In this document: piece after piece, positions 55,595 through 64,000 of the stretch
Layout of the letters: each line of letters opens with the position of its first letter
Numbering within the stretch: position 1 is the stretch's first letter
Notes under the pieces: model-generated
What the model was told of the DNA's origin: nothing
Databases searched by the model: none
Seen by the model: the letters and a program-made list of their open reading frames with translations, nothing else
Assembly (NCBI RefSeq): GCF_001723175.1
Contig: NC_064651.1
Coordinates: 1,178,001 to 1,242,000, forward strand
DNA length: 64,000 nucleotides
Direction of reading: 5' to 3'
DNA from: Penicillium oxalicum
Taxonomy: Eukaryota; Ascomycota; Eurotiomycetes; Eurotiales; Aspergillaceae
Program-made: the position numbers and the translations under genes

Positions 55595-56675
55595 TCAAAG
55601 CAACGCCTTGAATCCCGCCTCTTTACCACGCTCCAGCCCCAAGAAGTCAACGACTTGGCCGAGATGGTCGATTCCCCAGAACCCCTGCTGCTCACCGGCT
55701 GCATTGGTACATTCAAACCATGGGAGACCAAAGGCACCTGCCTTGAAGGCTCGGTCTGTGTTGGCTGAGAGGAGGGCTTTGACTTCGGGCTGTGTGATCT
55801 GAGATTGGTGAGCGAGGGAGGTTAAGAAGAAGAGCAAACGACGAGAAAATAATAAGGAGAGGAAGAAGATGAAAATTGCAGTAACTTTGACCTTGGCATA
55901 AACCACCAAGCGATAATACAACCGTTGAAGAGAGAGAGAGAGAGGGAGGGAGAAAAGAAAAGGAAGGAAAAAAAGGACATACCGCATTCAGAACCTCCTT
56001 CGTCGCCTCCGGTCCGAGAACACTCTCGAGAATGGGCCCAAAGCCCGCGGGCTTTCCAATCTCAGAATTGGACTGGACCCAGAACGAGTGATAGAGCGCC
56101 TCGATAGCGGCGGGGTAACTTCTGCGGGCTCTGTTGGGCAATGACACAGAGGGCCCGCTGTACGGCGACGGTGCTGATGGGGAAGCCCTTGGGGGGAGTG
56201 TCGCAGATGGGGACGGAAAAGTATTTGGCCCATCGGATTCGTTCCGCATTGATCCATCTGTTTTTATCTGGAGAGGGTTACAACAGAAAAGGTTGAGCAG
56301 GAGATCAGATTCAAGTTGTGATGGGGTGTAGCATTGTGGGAGAGGTGGGTTCAAGCTGGGTGATCGTATTGCATGTAGCTCACTTACTCTTGATGTTCAG
56401 GGGTGGCAGGTTTCCGCATTGCTGGAACAGGCCACCGAGGAAAATGGGGACATAAGTGACTTCACACTTTGCAAATGTGGAGGAGTTCTAATTGGGAAAA
56501 GTCAGCTCGTGTCGAGTGTCCAGGTAATGGCTTGCTCTGGGTTGAAATTGCCCAAATTGGAATCAGGTAGAGACCCGAGACTACGGGCGACCAAACTAAC
56601 CTTCAAGACGTGAAACGCAATGTATGCGAACGGGCTGACGATATCGACGTAGAGAGTCACTTTAGGGGGTGCCAT
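55595..56675 (-). CDS. GST-kappa / DsbA-like oxidoreductase (HCCA-isomerase type), one apparent frameshift
   Basis: Thioredoxin-fold enzyme of the 2-hydroxychromene-2-carboxylate isomerase / glutathione S-transferase kappa group (PF01323). Minus-strand exons are 56675-56601, 56487-56388, 56267-55983 and 55798-55595; about 220 residues. It starts MAPPKVTLYVDIVSPFAYIA, where the glutathione-activating Ser lies in IVSPF. Then come VPIFLGGLFQQCGNLPPLNI, KNRWINAERIRWAKYFSVPI, STVAVQRALCVIAQQSPQKL, AAIEALYHSFWVQSNSEIGK and the cis-Pro motif AGAFGLPWFECTN, ending FWGIDHLGQVVDFLG. Between QKLP and AAIEAL the frame changes inside a four-base run (GGGG on the plus strand, 56112-56115). Removing one base restores a continuous protein with correct splice phases. 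Family assignment is secure; substrate unknown. Confidence 0.85.
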
Positions 56676-57528
56676 GGTTTTGATTTGGGTCTAATTTAGC
56701 AGATTGCTTTGGAATTGACTAGATTACTGGGAAAAAAAACAAAAACTGGAGGTAATCGGGGGAAATGGCCAGTTGGCGATGACAATGCTTTATTTGACCC
56801 GGTTTCCCCGCAAGTGCCCGCATTTTCTGCCAGCCGCGGCTCAGACACATGAGTCTCTAGGGGCCTGAGGCTGCAAACATGACTAAGTACACGTGGGACT
56901 GTCGGCCCGGGGGGGTTGCGGGCGGAACGGAGATCAGCCACTTGCCGCCGAGGGGCCAAGACATTCAATTAAGGTTATCGTTAGCTCCAAGTAGACTAGC
57001 TCTCCTCGTGTCCGATTCGGGTGAAGATCGAAGTATATACGGTGGTATAGAGTTAGTTTCTTGATGTCTATAGTATCAAGACTGCCTCAAACATGGTCTT
57101 GCTTCATACAGAAAGAACCTCCTCTTCAATTAGGCAGCGAACTTGCCTCAACGTTGCCTAAGACAAACATGGCAGTCTCCGACATTTCAGAAAAACAAAC
57201 TCATCCAAACATCTTGTCGCGCGGTATCGACCCTCCACAAAAGAAGTTTGCTTCGGAATATCCCAGACTCTACCACCATCGATATCAACAAGTGTGACAC
57301 GAAACACGTACTAGTAAATGTTTGCTCCAGAATAGCCAGAAACGACCATGTTCTGTGGACTATAAAATGTACCATTTTTTGGCCTTCATATTGCTCCTCT
57401 CTCTTTCTTCTCTTCTTCAGCACGCGCTTGCTTTGGCTTTGAACTTTGCTACATCCAAATTCAACCTCCTTTCCAATCTTTCTTCTTCTTCCATCAACAA
57501 CTCCTCTCCATCATCTCCCTCTTTCACC
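56676..57528. promoter_or_regulatory. Upstream region of divergent GST-kappa gene and the gene at 57529
   Basis: 850 bp. Contains a TATAAA box at 57361 followed by a pyrimidine-rich leader reaching the ATG at 57529. No separate gene. Confidence 0.5.
57361..57366 (+). promoter_or_regulatory. TATA box
   Basis: TATAAA, 168 bp upstream of the preferred ATG at 57529, followed by a CT-rich stretch from 57402 to 57470. This suggests transcription starts downstream of the alternative ATG at 57367. Confidence 0.5.
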
Positions 57529-58989
57529 ATGTCTTCCTACCGCATGCAGGCCGTGCAGCGTGGCGGCAATGAAGGGCTTGAGAGCTCTTCTGGTGACCAT
57601 GCACTCACCTCTCACACTTCTTTGCCTCACATCAATAGTGATGGCTTCTTCACCTTGCTTCCTCCCTTTGTCTCGCGGGCCTCGCCTAAGAAGCGTCACC
57701 ATGAGTCCATGGTTGACTTGCCTGGGCCCCGCCTTCCTCAAGTCCCTGTCTCGGAGAGCTACGTGAGCTCAGCTCTGTTCACCTCCGAGACCAGCACTTA
57801 CGCCGTTCCTTCCATCGAGTCGTCACCCAACCGACTCGGTCTCGTCGCCCGCCGCTCCTCCTCCGACCTCTCCGTGCACTCGCTCGCCAGCCTGGAGGTC
57901 ACCCCAAATGGCCTCGCCGAGCCGTGTCACGACTCTCATTGGGATGCTGAGGTCACCTACCTCAATGGGACCCATGACTCCGACCTGGTGCAGGAGATGC
58001 AACCCGCACCCTGCTATGTGCCCTACGCACAGCCCATTCTGGCCAAGGTCGCTTCAGTGGACAGCGACGGGATCCACTCTCTGTATTCTGAAACAGAGCA
58101 GTGCCCAGCGGTGAGTTCCAATAATTTTCTTGTCCTGCCTTTTTTTTCTATCAGTTTATTTCACTAATTACCCTTCATCTAGATGATATCTCACATTGTC
58201 GCTGCCCTGAACACCCGGACCCGACCCGACAAGCAGGCCGTGCAACGACCAAGCCTCCGGGGACACTTCATGGCGAGTCTGCAGCGCAAGCCAATCCACT
58301 GCGACTACATCAAGTCTCTCCGCGACATTCGCGCTGAACCCAGCAGCGACGTTGCGCCCCACGGATGGCTGATCGAAGAAGGCTCCGTGGTCATCGGAGT
58401 CGGCCCCTCGTACGTGGTCTCAACCGGAGATGACCAGCCTCTGGACCAGCTTGACCTCAAAGAAGGCAAGCTCTACGTCGTGGAGCAAATCTTCGGCGAC
58501 ATGTGGGCGCTGTGCTCCGAGTTCTCCACGAGCCAGTCCAACCGCCACGGCAAGGTCGCGGGGTCTCCCAATAGGCTTGCGGGTTTGGGCTTCCTTCCCC
58601 TGTGCGCGGTAACCCTGGCCGCCAACTACGGGACCTTCCTGGAGCGCTGTCGGGAGTACCGACACTCTCCTGACCAGAGCCTCTTGACCCCAGCAAATGG
58701 TGGTCGTGTCTTGCCTTCTGTCCGCGTCCAAAGCGTGGATGTCAGCCGTGAGATGGACTACTGGTCCCTCCGAGGGCGGCAGGCCTTTAAACCTAAGAAG
58801 GCCCATGCCGTTTGCCAGAAGTTCCGGCCCATCGGCGAGAACGACGATGAATGGGAGCCCAAGGATCCCTTCAACCATTTCAAGCGCAAAGTCCCGAGTC
58901 TACGGCGAGTCTGGAGAAAGCTTAAGCCTGAAAAGCTTGATGTCAAGACGGGGATTCGAGATCTTTGTGGCTGGGTCCGGGGTCATTGA
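57529..58989 (+). CDS. Fungal protein of unknown function with an SH3-like segment
   Basis: Exons 57529-58110 and 58183-58989 give 462 residues from MSSYRMQAVQRGGNEGLESS. The first 195 residues are Ser/Pro-rich and likely disordered. After the intron, a folded region follows: LRGHFMASLQRKPIHCDYIK, then APHGWLIEEGSVVIGVGPSY, KLYVVEQIFGDMWALCSEFS and GFLPLCAVTLAANYGTFLER. The pattern (V-E-G, aromatic plus W-A-L, then G-x-L-P-L-C) resembles an SH3-like barrel as in several fungal proteins of unknown role. The C-terminus is basic (FKPKKAHAVCQKFRPIGEND, then KRKVPSLRRVWRKLKPEK). An in-frame ATG at 57367 would add a signal-peptide-like start, but the TATA box at 57361 argues against it. I do not recognise a named family. 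Confidence 0.75.
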
Positions 58990-59532
58990 CCGGTGGAGGC
59001 TTTCTTTTTTCCCTTTTCTTCCCCTTTCTCCCCCCCCCCCCTCTTTTTTTTTTTCTTCTCGTCTGTTCGTTCTTTTTGTCGGAGTCCATTTTGTTTTTCA
59101 TTTTCAATCTGATCCTCTGGCATTCCCTGTTTATTGAGGAGTGTCACGGCTGAAAGACTTGACAGCGTTCAAATATGTTGTTTAATTGAGCGAGAAGGTC
59201 GGTATGCCGTGATGACGATAACGATGTGAAAGTGATGTGAAACGAACCACCTATGTGATATGAGATATGGGATATCAATAATGAACAATGATTGATGAAG
59301 TTGTCAGTATTCATGCAGTTCTCACAGAGATACGCGTCAACCAATTCTCATTTCGGTCTCGCACCACGGGATAATAAGGGGTCACACTCATATGGAAGAG
59401 GCGGAACTAACACCAGGTGAACCGCCATTTACATGCAATAGGAGCTTTCTAGATACAGGATATGAAGGAAGGTTGATACAAACTAAGGCCTTCGATAGCC
59501 TAGCCTGTTCGTGTGCCCAAGGGAGACTAAAA

Positions 59533-59585
<53 letters not shown>

Positions 59586-61039
59586 TTCTAACCGCGGACC
59601 AGACTTCCGCATGGCCTTTATCGAGACTCAAAATTTCATCTATCGGCGACAGATATGCCAAAGGCAATGAGGAACCCCTCAGTGTCATTTTGCAGACACT
59701 GAAAAGGACCCTCGAGAACTGATCGCAACCTTAGGGACTACCGCACTGTGCGGACTTGAGGTGAGAATGGCTACCCTGGTCCACTACCAGCTGACATTAC
59801 AAGGCTTATCAGCCCTCATGACCGATGGGCCATGATCCTGAGGCTGGTTGGACCTATGCTCAACCTGTTTTTGTTTTTTGTTTTTTGTTTTTTTTTCTTT
59901 TAGCTCGCAGGACTCGACGACTTGTTTGCCGCGATCAACGGTAAGGAGTTTACCATGCGCGACGAGATCTGATTCATGCTGCCTCTGCTGTACAACAGGG
60001 GAAAGATCCCTGGTGCAGTATACAGAAATTACTGTCTTCCGCTGTCTGGTATCTGGATTGAGGATTTGCCAGTCTGGCTCAAGTGGGAGATCGATTCTTC
60101 GGGCTATGGAAGTATGACATTGAACCCAGACAAGTTCGCTTCACACACAAGCTACATGTTTATGTAGATAATTTTGAAGGGACTATTCTACTTGAATCAT
60201 TTGGATCACAGCTTTCCGTCCTACATTGTATTGATCCACGGAACTCAAAAGGATGCGGAATGGCTCAGACGTCAACTTTCATCAACATTAGCTCATGATG
60301 AGTAACAAGCTTGTAGTAAGTACTTTCATCTTCCCTGATAAATTGCAGCTATCTCAACATAATATATTTTCATCTTGTAATTGACAGAAAGTTTTTCCTT
60401 TTTACTCCCGTCTCGGACGTGAACCAATCACTTTTCCGTCCTTCAGCATCCTCCCACTGCATCACCTCCAGGCAACCTTGAACCACACCTAGCTACTAAA
60501 GAACTGGAACGCATCATGCCCTCCCGATCTACAAGCCCTTATAGAACAGGCCAAAATCTCACTCCGGTCCTTGATCTGGGCTCAGAGGACAAGAGTCGCG
60601 ATCCTAATGAGAGACCCGACCATTCGCAGGAGATTAGTCGGGGGGCTCCGGCACGACATTCAAGAAGACAACGATCGGAATATCGTTCCTGGGATCGAGC
60701 AAGTGATGTGCCTCATACAGGTACCACGGGATCTAAGAATAGGTCGTGCTCGAGACATTAGCTGAGGTGATGCCCGATGAAAGCCTACTCTCTGGAATCG
60801 TGGAGGTCGGGGTTGGTTTTTATAGGCTTTAGAAAAGATGTCAGTAATTTCGAGCGCTTGCAATACAATGGAGAGATTGTGCGGTCAGATTGTCGAATCC
60901 AGTGTTGAGGTTAAAGATCCCAACTATACAGACGGCTTTTTGGACATATCATTCTAAGTAGGTTAAAATGTGATAGATTATCTGATATTTATCGACAGTC
61001 CAGGCACCCGGTGTCAATAGCGATATGTTATTCAGACCT
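58990..61039. other. 2-kb intergenic region with a TAC microsatellite
   Basis: AT-rich and gene-poor. It holds a pyrimidine-rich 3' flank, the (TAC)17 repeat at 59533-59583, a T/G-rich run near 59868-59900, and short frames (59976-60167, 60516-60761) with somewhat protein-like composition but no assignable family. It may include decayed coding sequence; nothing firm can be said. Confidence 0.4.
59533..59583. repeat. (TAC)17 microsatellite
   Basis: Seventeen perfect tandem TAC units, 51 bases. It lies in non-coding sequence; the frame through it would encode a run of Tyr only by chance. Confidence 0.97.
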
Positions 61040-62564
61040 CTATTCCTCAAATGATCTCAGCACGGCGAGACCGGCAACGGAGAATGATGCAACCTTGTTA
61101 TGACCTAGTGCTCGATAGACGAATCTTTAGCGCATCGCCCTTCATCGAACTTTTTGTTCTGGCGAATGAGCCAGAAAGATTCTTTGAGAAAGGCAGACTT
61201 ACCTCCGTACTGAACTCGCTCCCAGCGAACTTTCTTCGTAGCCTCGGACCCATCTCTGGTCGGTACCTTGCTTTCCCAGACCTCGATCTGAGACCCGCTG
61301 GCAGCCTCGATGCTATATACCACGCTACCGTCACGCTTTTCACTATGTTCTCCAGTCGCCGCAGTCCAGACTCGGCGACCTTCACGCCAGGGAATCTCGA
61401 TGTCATTCTTGGCGTGGATGATAGTGAGGTCAAGATCCTTGTGGATGCGACCAGATCCGTGCGGGTCGTGACTAGTGGTGGAATTGACGCCGGCCAATCG
61501 AGCAACACGTTCAGCTGTGTCCCAGCTATCCACAATGTGGCTCATAACCCATTTCTGGAAACGAGGGTAGCCAACCAAGGGAGACAACATCGGAGGGGTC
61601 AAGCCCTTCACGCTGTAAGACTTGATGAGACTCGCTAGATTGCTAAAGGATGCCAGAAGAATGACCCCCGCAAACGGCTCAGGATCCTTGAGAGCTGGCT
61701 GGACAGCGGCTGGGTCAGGCGAGCCAAAGGCGAATCGCTCGACCACAGCTGCAGTCACTGCTGTACCCAGACTCTGACCCATAATGACTATCCGTGAAGG
61801 AGGAATGCTCAGAGGACCAGCAGTCAAGAAATTCAAGAGGGAAACACCGTCAGTAATCAGTCCTTCCTCCGTTGGAGTACCAGTCGAGACGCCGAATCCT
61901 CGATAATCAAGGGCAAAGACGTGAATTGGATGCGAGGGGGTGGAAAGACCCAACAAGACGTTGTAGTTGGCAGGCCGCTGGGCAGAGCCAAGATGAGCGG
62001 CATTCCCGTGGACTAAAAATTTCCTCGTTCAGACCAAGTTGACGCAGATAGCAGGAGGGATTACTGCACATACAGCTCACTACAACCCGAGCATTCGGGT
62101 TCTCGGCCAGCAACTTGAAAGCATTCGTTTGCGTGTAGTCTTCAGCTGGTCCCGAAGGAGGATGCTCCATAAGCCCCTCTTCATGCTCGTGACACAGATG
62201 CAGTGGCATTAAGTGCCACCCATAGAGCGTTTCGTTATCGGGTGTCACCAGATGAAATGGCTGCACCTGAGTTTCTGCTCTCATTAGCGCAAGGAAATCA
62301 CAGAAATCCCATCCATAACATACTCAAGAAGCCAAATTGCTCCACTTGGTTGACATCCTGCCAGTATGCTGGATTGACCTTGTGCGCGTATAAAAAGCTA
62401 TACCACAATAAGTGTTAGCAAAAGTGCCACGGTCACCGAGGCAGGTATTCGTACAAGCGCTGCACCTCCGGAAACGTCAAAGAAGTGATGAAAAGAACAT
62501 AGACGAGACCACCAGCTGCAAGGGTCCAATAGGCCTTCTTGAAAATCGGCTGCAATGCGACCAT
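61040..62564 (-). CDS. ABHD12/Bem46-like membrane-anchored alpha/beta hydrolase
   Basis: Serine hydrolase of the Bem46/ABHD12/ABHD13 group. Five minus-strand exons, 62564-62437, 62397-62324, 62274-62074, 62012-61203 and 61104-61040, join in frame to 425 residues. A signal anchor sits near the N-terminus: MVALQPIFKKAYWTLAAGGL continuing VYVLFITSLTF. The hydrolase core follows: VTPDNETLYGWHLMPL; oxyanion region VVVSFHGNAAHLGSAQRPAN; DYRGFGVSTGTPTEEGLITD; the nucleophile elbow IVIMGQSLGTAV (GxSxG, Ser in QSLG); the acid in DLTIIHAKNDIEIPW; and the catalytic His in YGGHNKVASFS, supplied by the last exon. Without that final splice the frame would lose the His, which supports the exon call. Likely a lysophospholipase or depalmitoylase-type enzyme at the ER or other membranes; substrate is inference. 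Confidence 0.9.
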
Positions 62565-62795
62565 TTTGTAGTTGACGACCGTGTCAACGTTGGGGCCACT
62601 CGTCGGCGGCGAAAGACGGGGGGGGAGCGGAGGCGGAGACGGAGACGAATCGCCGATAAGCTGCAACTTATCGCGTCACACGCTTGAGCATCTTTCTCTT
62701 CCGCAACCATCTCATCCTCTGCGATTCATCGATCCATTTCCATCCTCATTCCTGCCGTGAGAGATATCTCGCGTTCGTGTACAGGTAGGGTGAGC
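62565..62795. promoter_or_regulatory. 231-bp bidirectional promoter
   Basis: This is the shortest head-to-head gap in the window, between the hydrolase gene (minus, ATG 62564) and SWC3 (plus, ATG 62796). Contains a GC-rich purine block at 62600-62650. Both transcription starts must lie here. Confidence 0.55.
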
Positions 62796-64000
62796 ATGGC
62801 CGAGAAGCGCAAACTACGCGCGGGGCGCGAGCCCGCAGCCAAAAGACGAGTCTCCGAAGCAGTCACTCCGTCACAAAAGAAAAAGGCATCGACACCCCGT
62901 GTACCATCACCTCCACCACCGCCACCGCCGCCGCCTGAACCCGTGGAGCCTCTGCCAATTTCAATCAAGGATGGTGAACCGGTGCCTGTCCTGCGTGAGC
63001 GACAGCCCTCCGACCTCTCAGACAAGGAATACCAGTCCTACGCGGAAAGGTTTGATCGTCTTAACCCTCGCCTGGTGAAGAGAAGTACAACTAACAGGGG
63101 CCGGTTGGTGATTCTAGCGCAGTTCTCCTCACTGCTCTTGAGCGATCAAAGAAGAAGTGGCTGAGCGACGGCATCCTCGTCAGATATTACACCAAGCCGA
63201 AGAAGACAAAACGTGAACAGATCGAAAAGAACAACCCGCCCAAAGATTCAATGACCAGAGTCGGCCCTTGCGACGTAACCGTGGGACCGCATCTTTTTGA
63301 TGCAATGATATACACTGTCAAGGATCCCAACGCACCGCCGGCCATTCAATATGCTCCGCCACCTAAGCAGATGGCGCACTACGGCCATGCACCCAATTTC
63401 CAACAATATCAGCCTTATCCGGGCAACCAGAAAAGGCCTCCATACCCCCCGGCCCCTGCCGCGCGACCTTCGCATGGATACCCAGGAACACATCCCACCC
63501 CTCCACAACAACGCGGACCGAGTCATACACAACCGCAGTCGACCCAACGGCCACCCCAAAATACACAGCCAGGCCAGCCGGCGAAGCCCAGCCCAGATCC
63601 CGTGATTCAGATGCTTGCGACAAGAGCCGCTGCTGACCCAGAACTAAAGGCTCTCATGAGAGTGGTCGCATCCAGCCAGGCTTCACAGGAACAGCTCCGA
63701 GCTTTCCAAGCGCACATTGACGAACTGAACGCGATCATCAAGGCAAGAGAACAACAGGCTCAACGTAATGCGGCCGCGGCCGCGGCCGCACATCGACCAC
63801 CGGCGATTCAACAGCCTGCGGCATCTGCACACTTTTCAAGACCAGCGTCCCCACAGGTCGTCATCACGCAAAGACCAGCATCTCTTCCTGCCACCCACTT
63901 GCAGAGGCCTGGAGTTCCAAATCAGCAAACATCTCTGCATTCTACCACGGCCGACGGTGCCCGAACCCAACCGACACCACTTTCAAATGGCGCGTCACCA
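62796..64000 (+). CDS. SWC3: SWR1-complex subunit Swc3 (partial at window end)
   Basis: Subunit of the SWR1 chromatin remodeler, which exchanges H2A for H2A.Z. Exon 1 is 62796-63049 and exon 2 runs from 63118 past the window end; 378 codons are visible. It starts MAEKRKLRAGREPAAKRRVS, followed by a Pro-rich stretch. The conserved block is built across the intron: QPSDLSDKEYQSYAESAVLL, then ALERSKKKWLSDGILVRYYT, KPKKTKREQIEKNNPPKDSM and VGPCDVTVGPHLFDAMIYTV. After that come long Pro/Gln/Tyr-rich regions and a helix (DPVIQMLATRAAADPELKAL) with an Ala run encoded by a GCGGCC repeat near 63770-63789. The C-terminus is missing. Assignment rests on the conserved block and is good; length and C-terminal features cannot be judged. 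Confidence 0.85.

Noticed and set aside
59392..59670. Frame through the TAC repeat encoding a Tyr run
   Set aside because: The long Tyr tract comes only from the microsatellite; the flanks are not protein-like.
59976..60761. Short frames that look faintly like decayed coding sequence
   Set aside because: They are broken by stops, cannot be joined by good splice sites, and match no family I recognise. A translated database search would decide.
60880..60900. T-loop-like string gattgtcgaatccag suggesting a tRNA
   Set aside because: No matching acceptor stem, D-arm or anticodon stem could be built around it.

Overview
The window is a gene-dense stretch of nuclear DNA from a filamentous ascomycete. 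The gene set fits Eurotiales (Aspergillus/Penicillium type): short GT-AG introns of about 45-115 bp, Zn2Cys6 regulators, an AA9 polysaccharide monooxygenase, fungal ornithine decarboxylase, and ERG12, RAM2, CYM1, MSM1, POL31 and SWC3 orthologues. The genus is inference from protein character only. No rRNA, tRNA, CRISPR array, transposon or phage was recognised. I resolved 28 genes, two of them cut by the window edges, and worked out exon boundaries by joining reading frames at splice signals.

Left part (1-17 kb): a partial gene leaving the window at base 1; a VHC1-type cation-chloride cotransporter; mevalonate kinase (ERG12); a Zn2Cys6 regulator; a DUF924 protein; RAM2, the alpha subunit shared by farnesyl- and geranylgeranyl-transferase I; and a PLP-dependent serine dehydratase. 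ERG12 makes precursors of the prenyl groups that RAM2 transfers.

Middle part (17-42 kb): mitochondrial methionyl-tRNA synthetase (MSM1), an NTF2-like mRNA export factor, a small one-pass membrane protein, ribosomal protein eL38, a small fungal membrane protein, an AA9 LPMO, a NAT9-type acetyltransferase, DNA polymerase delta small subunit (POL31), a nitronate monooxygenase, taxilin, the mitochondrial presequence protease CYM1, and a nine-exon Zn2Cys6 regulator.

Right part (43-64 kb): a fungal protein of unknown function, a METTL21/RRG1-type protein methyltransferase, ornithine decarboxylase (SPE1), a CobW/COG0523 metallochaperone GTPase, a Ser/Thr-rich small protein, a GST-kappa/DsbA-like oxidoreductase, another fungal protein of unknown function, an ABHD12/Bem46-like hydrolase, and the SWR1-complex subunit SWC3, cut by the window end.

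Two points stand out. First, the ornithine decarboxylase gene is preceded by about 820 bases without a single ATG. This stretch holds an 85-codon ATG-less open frame, matching the known idea of polyamine-sensing non-AUG upstream ORFs in ODC-family genes. Second, otherwise well-conserved genes (VHC1 twice, ERG12, the GST-kappa gene, perhaps the DUF924 gene) each carry apparent frameshifts at short homopolymers or tandem repeats. That pattern looks more like uncorrected assembly indels than parallel gene decay.
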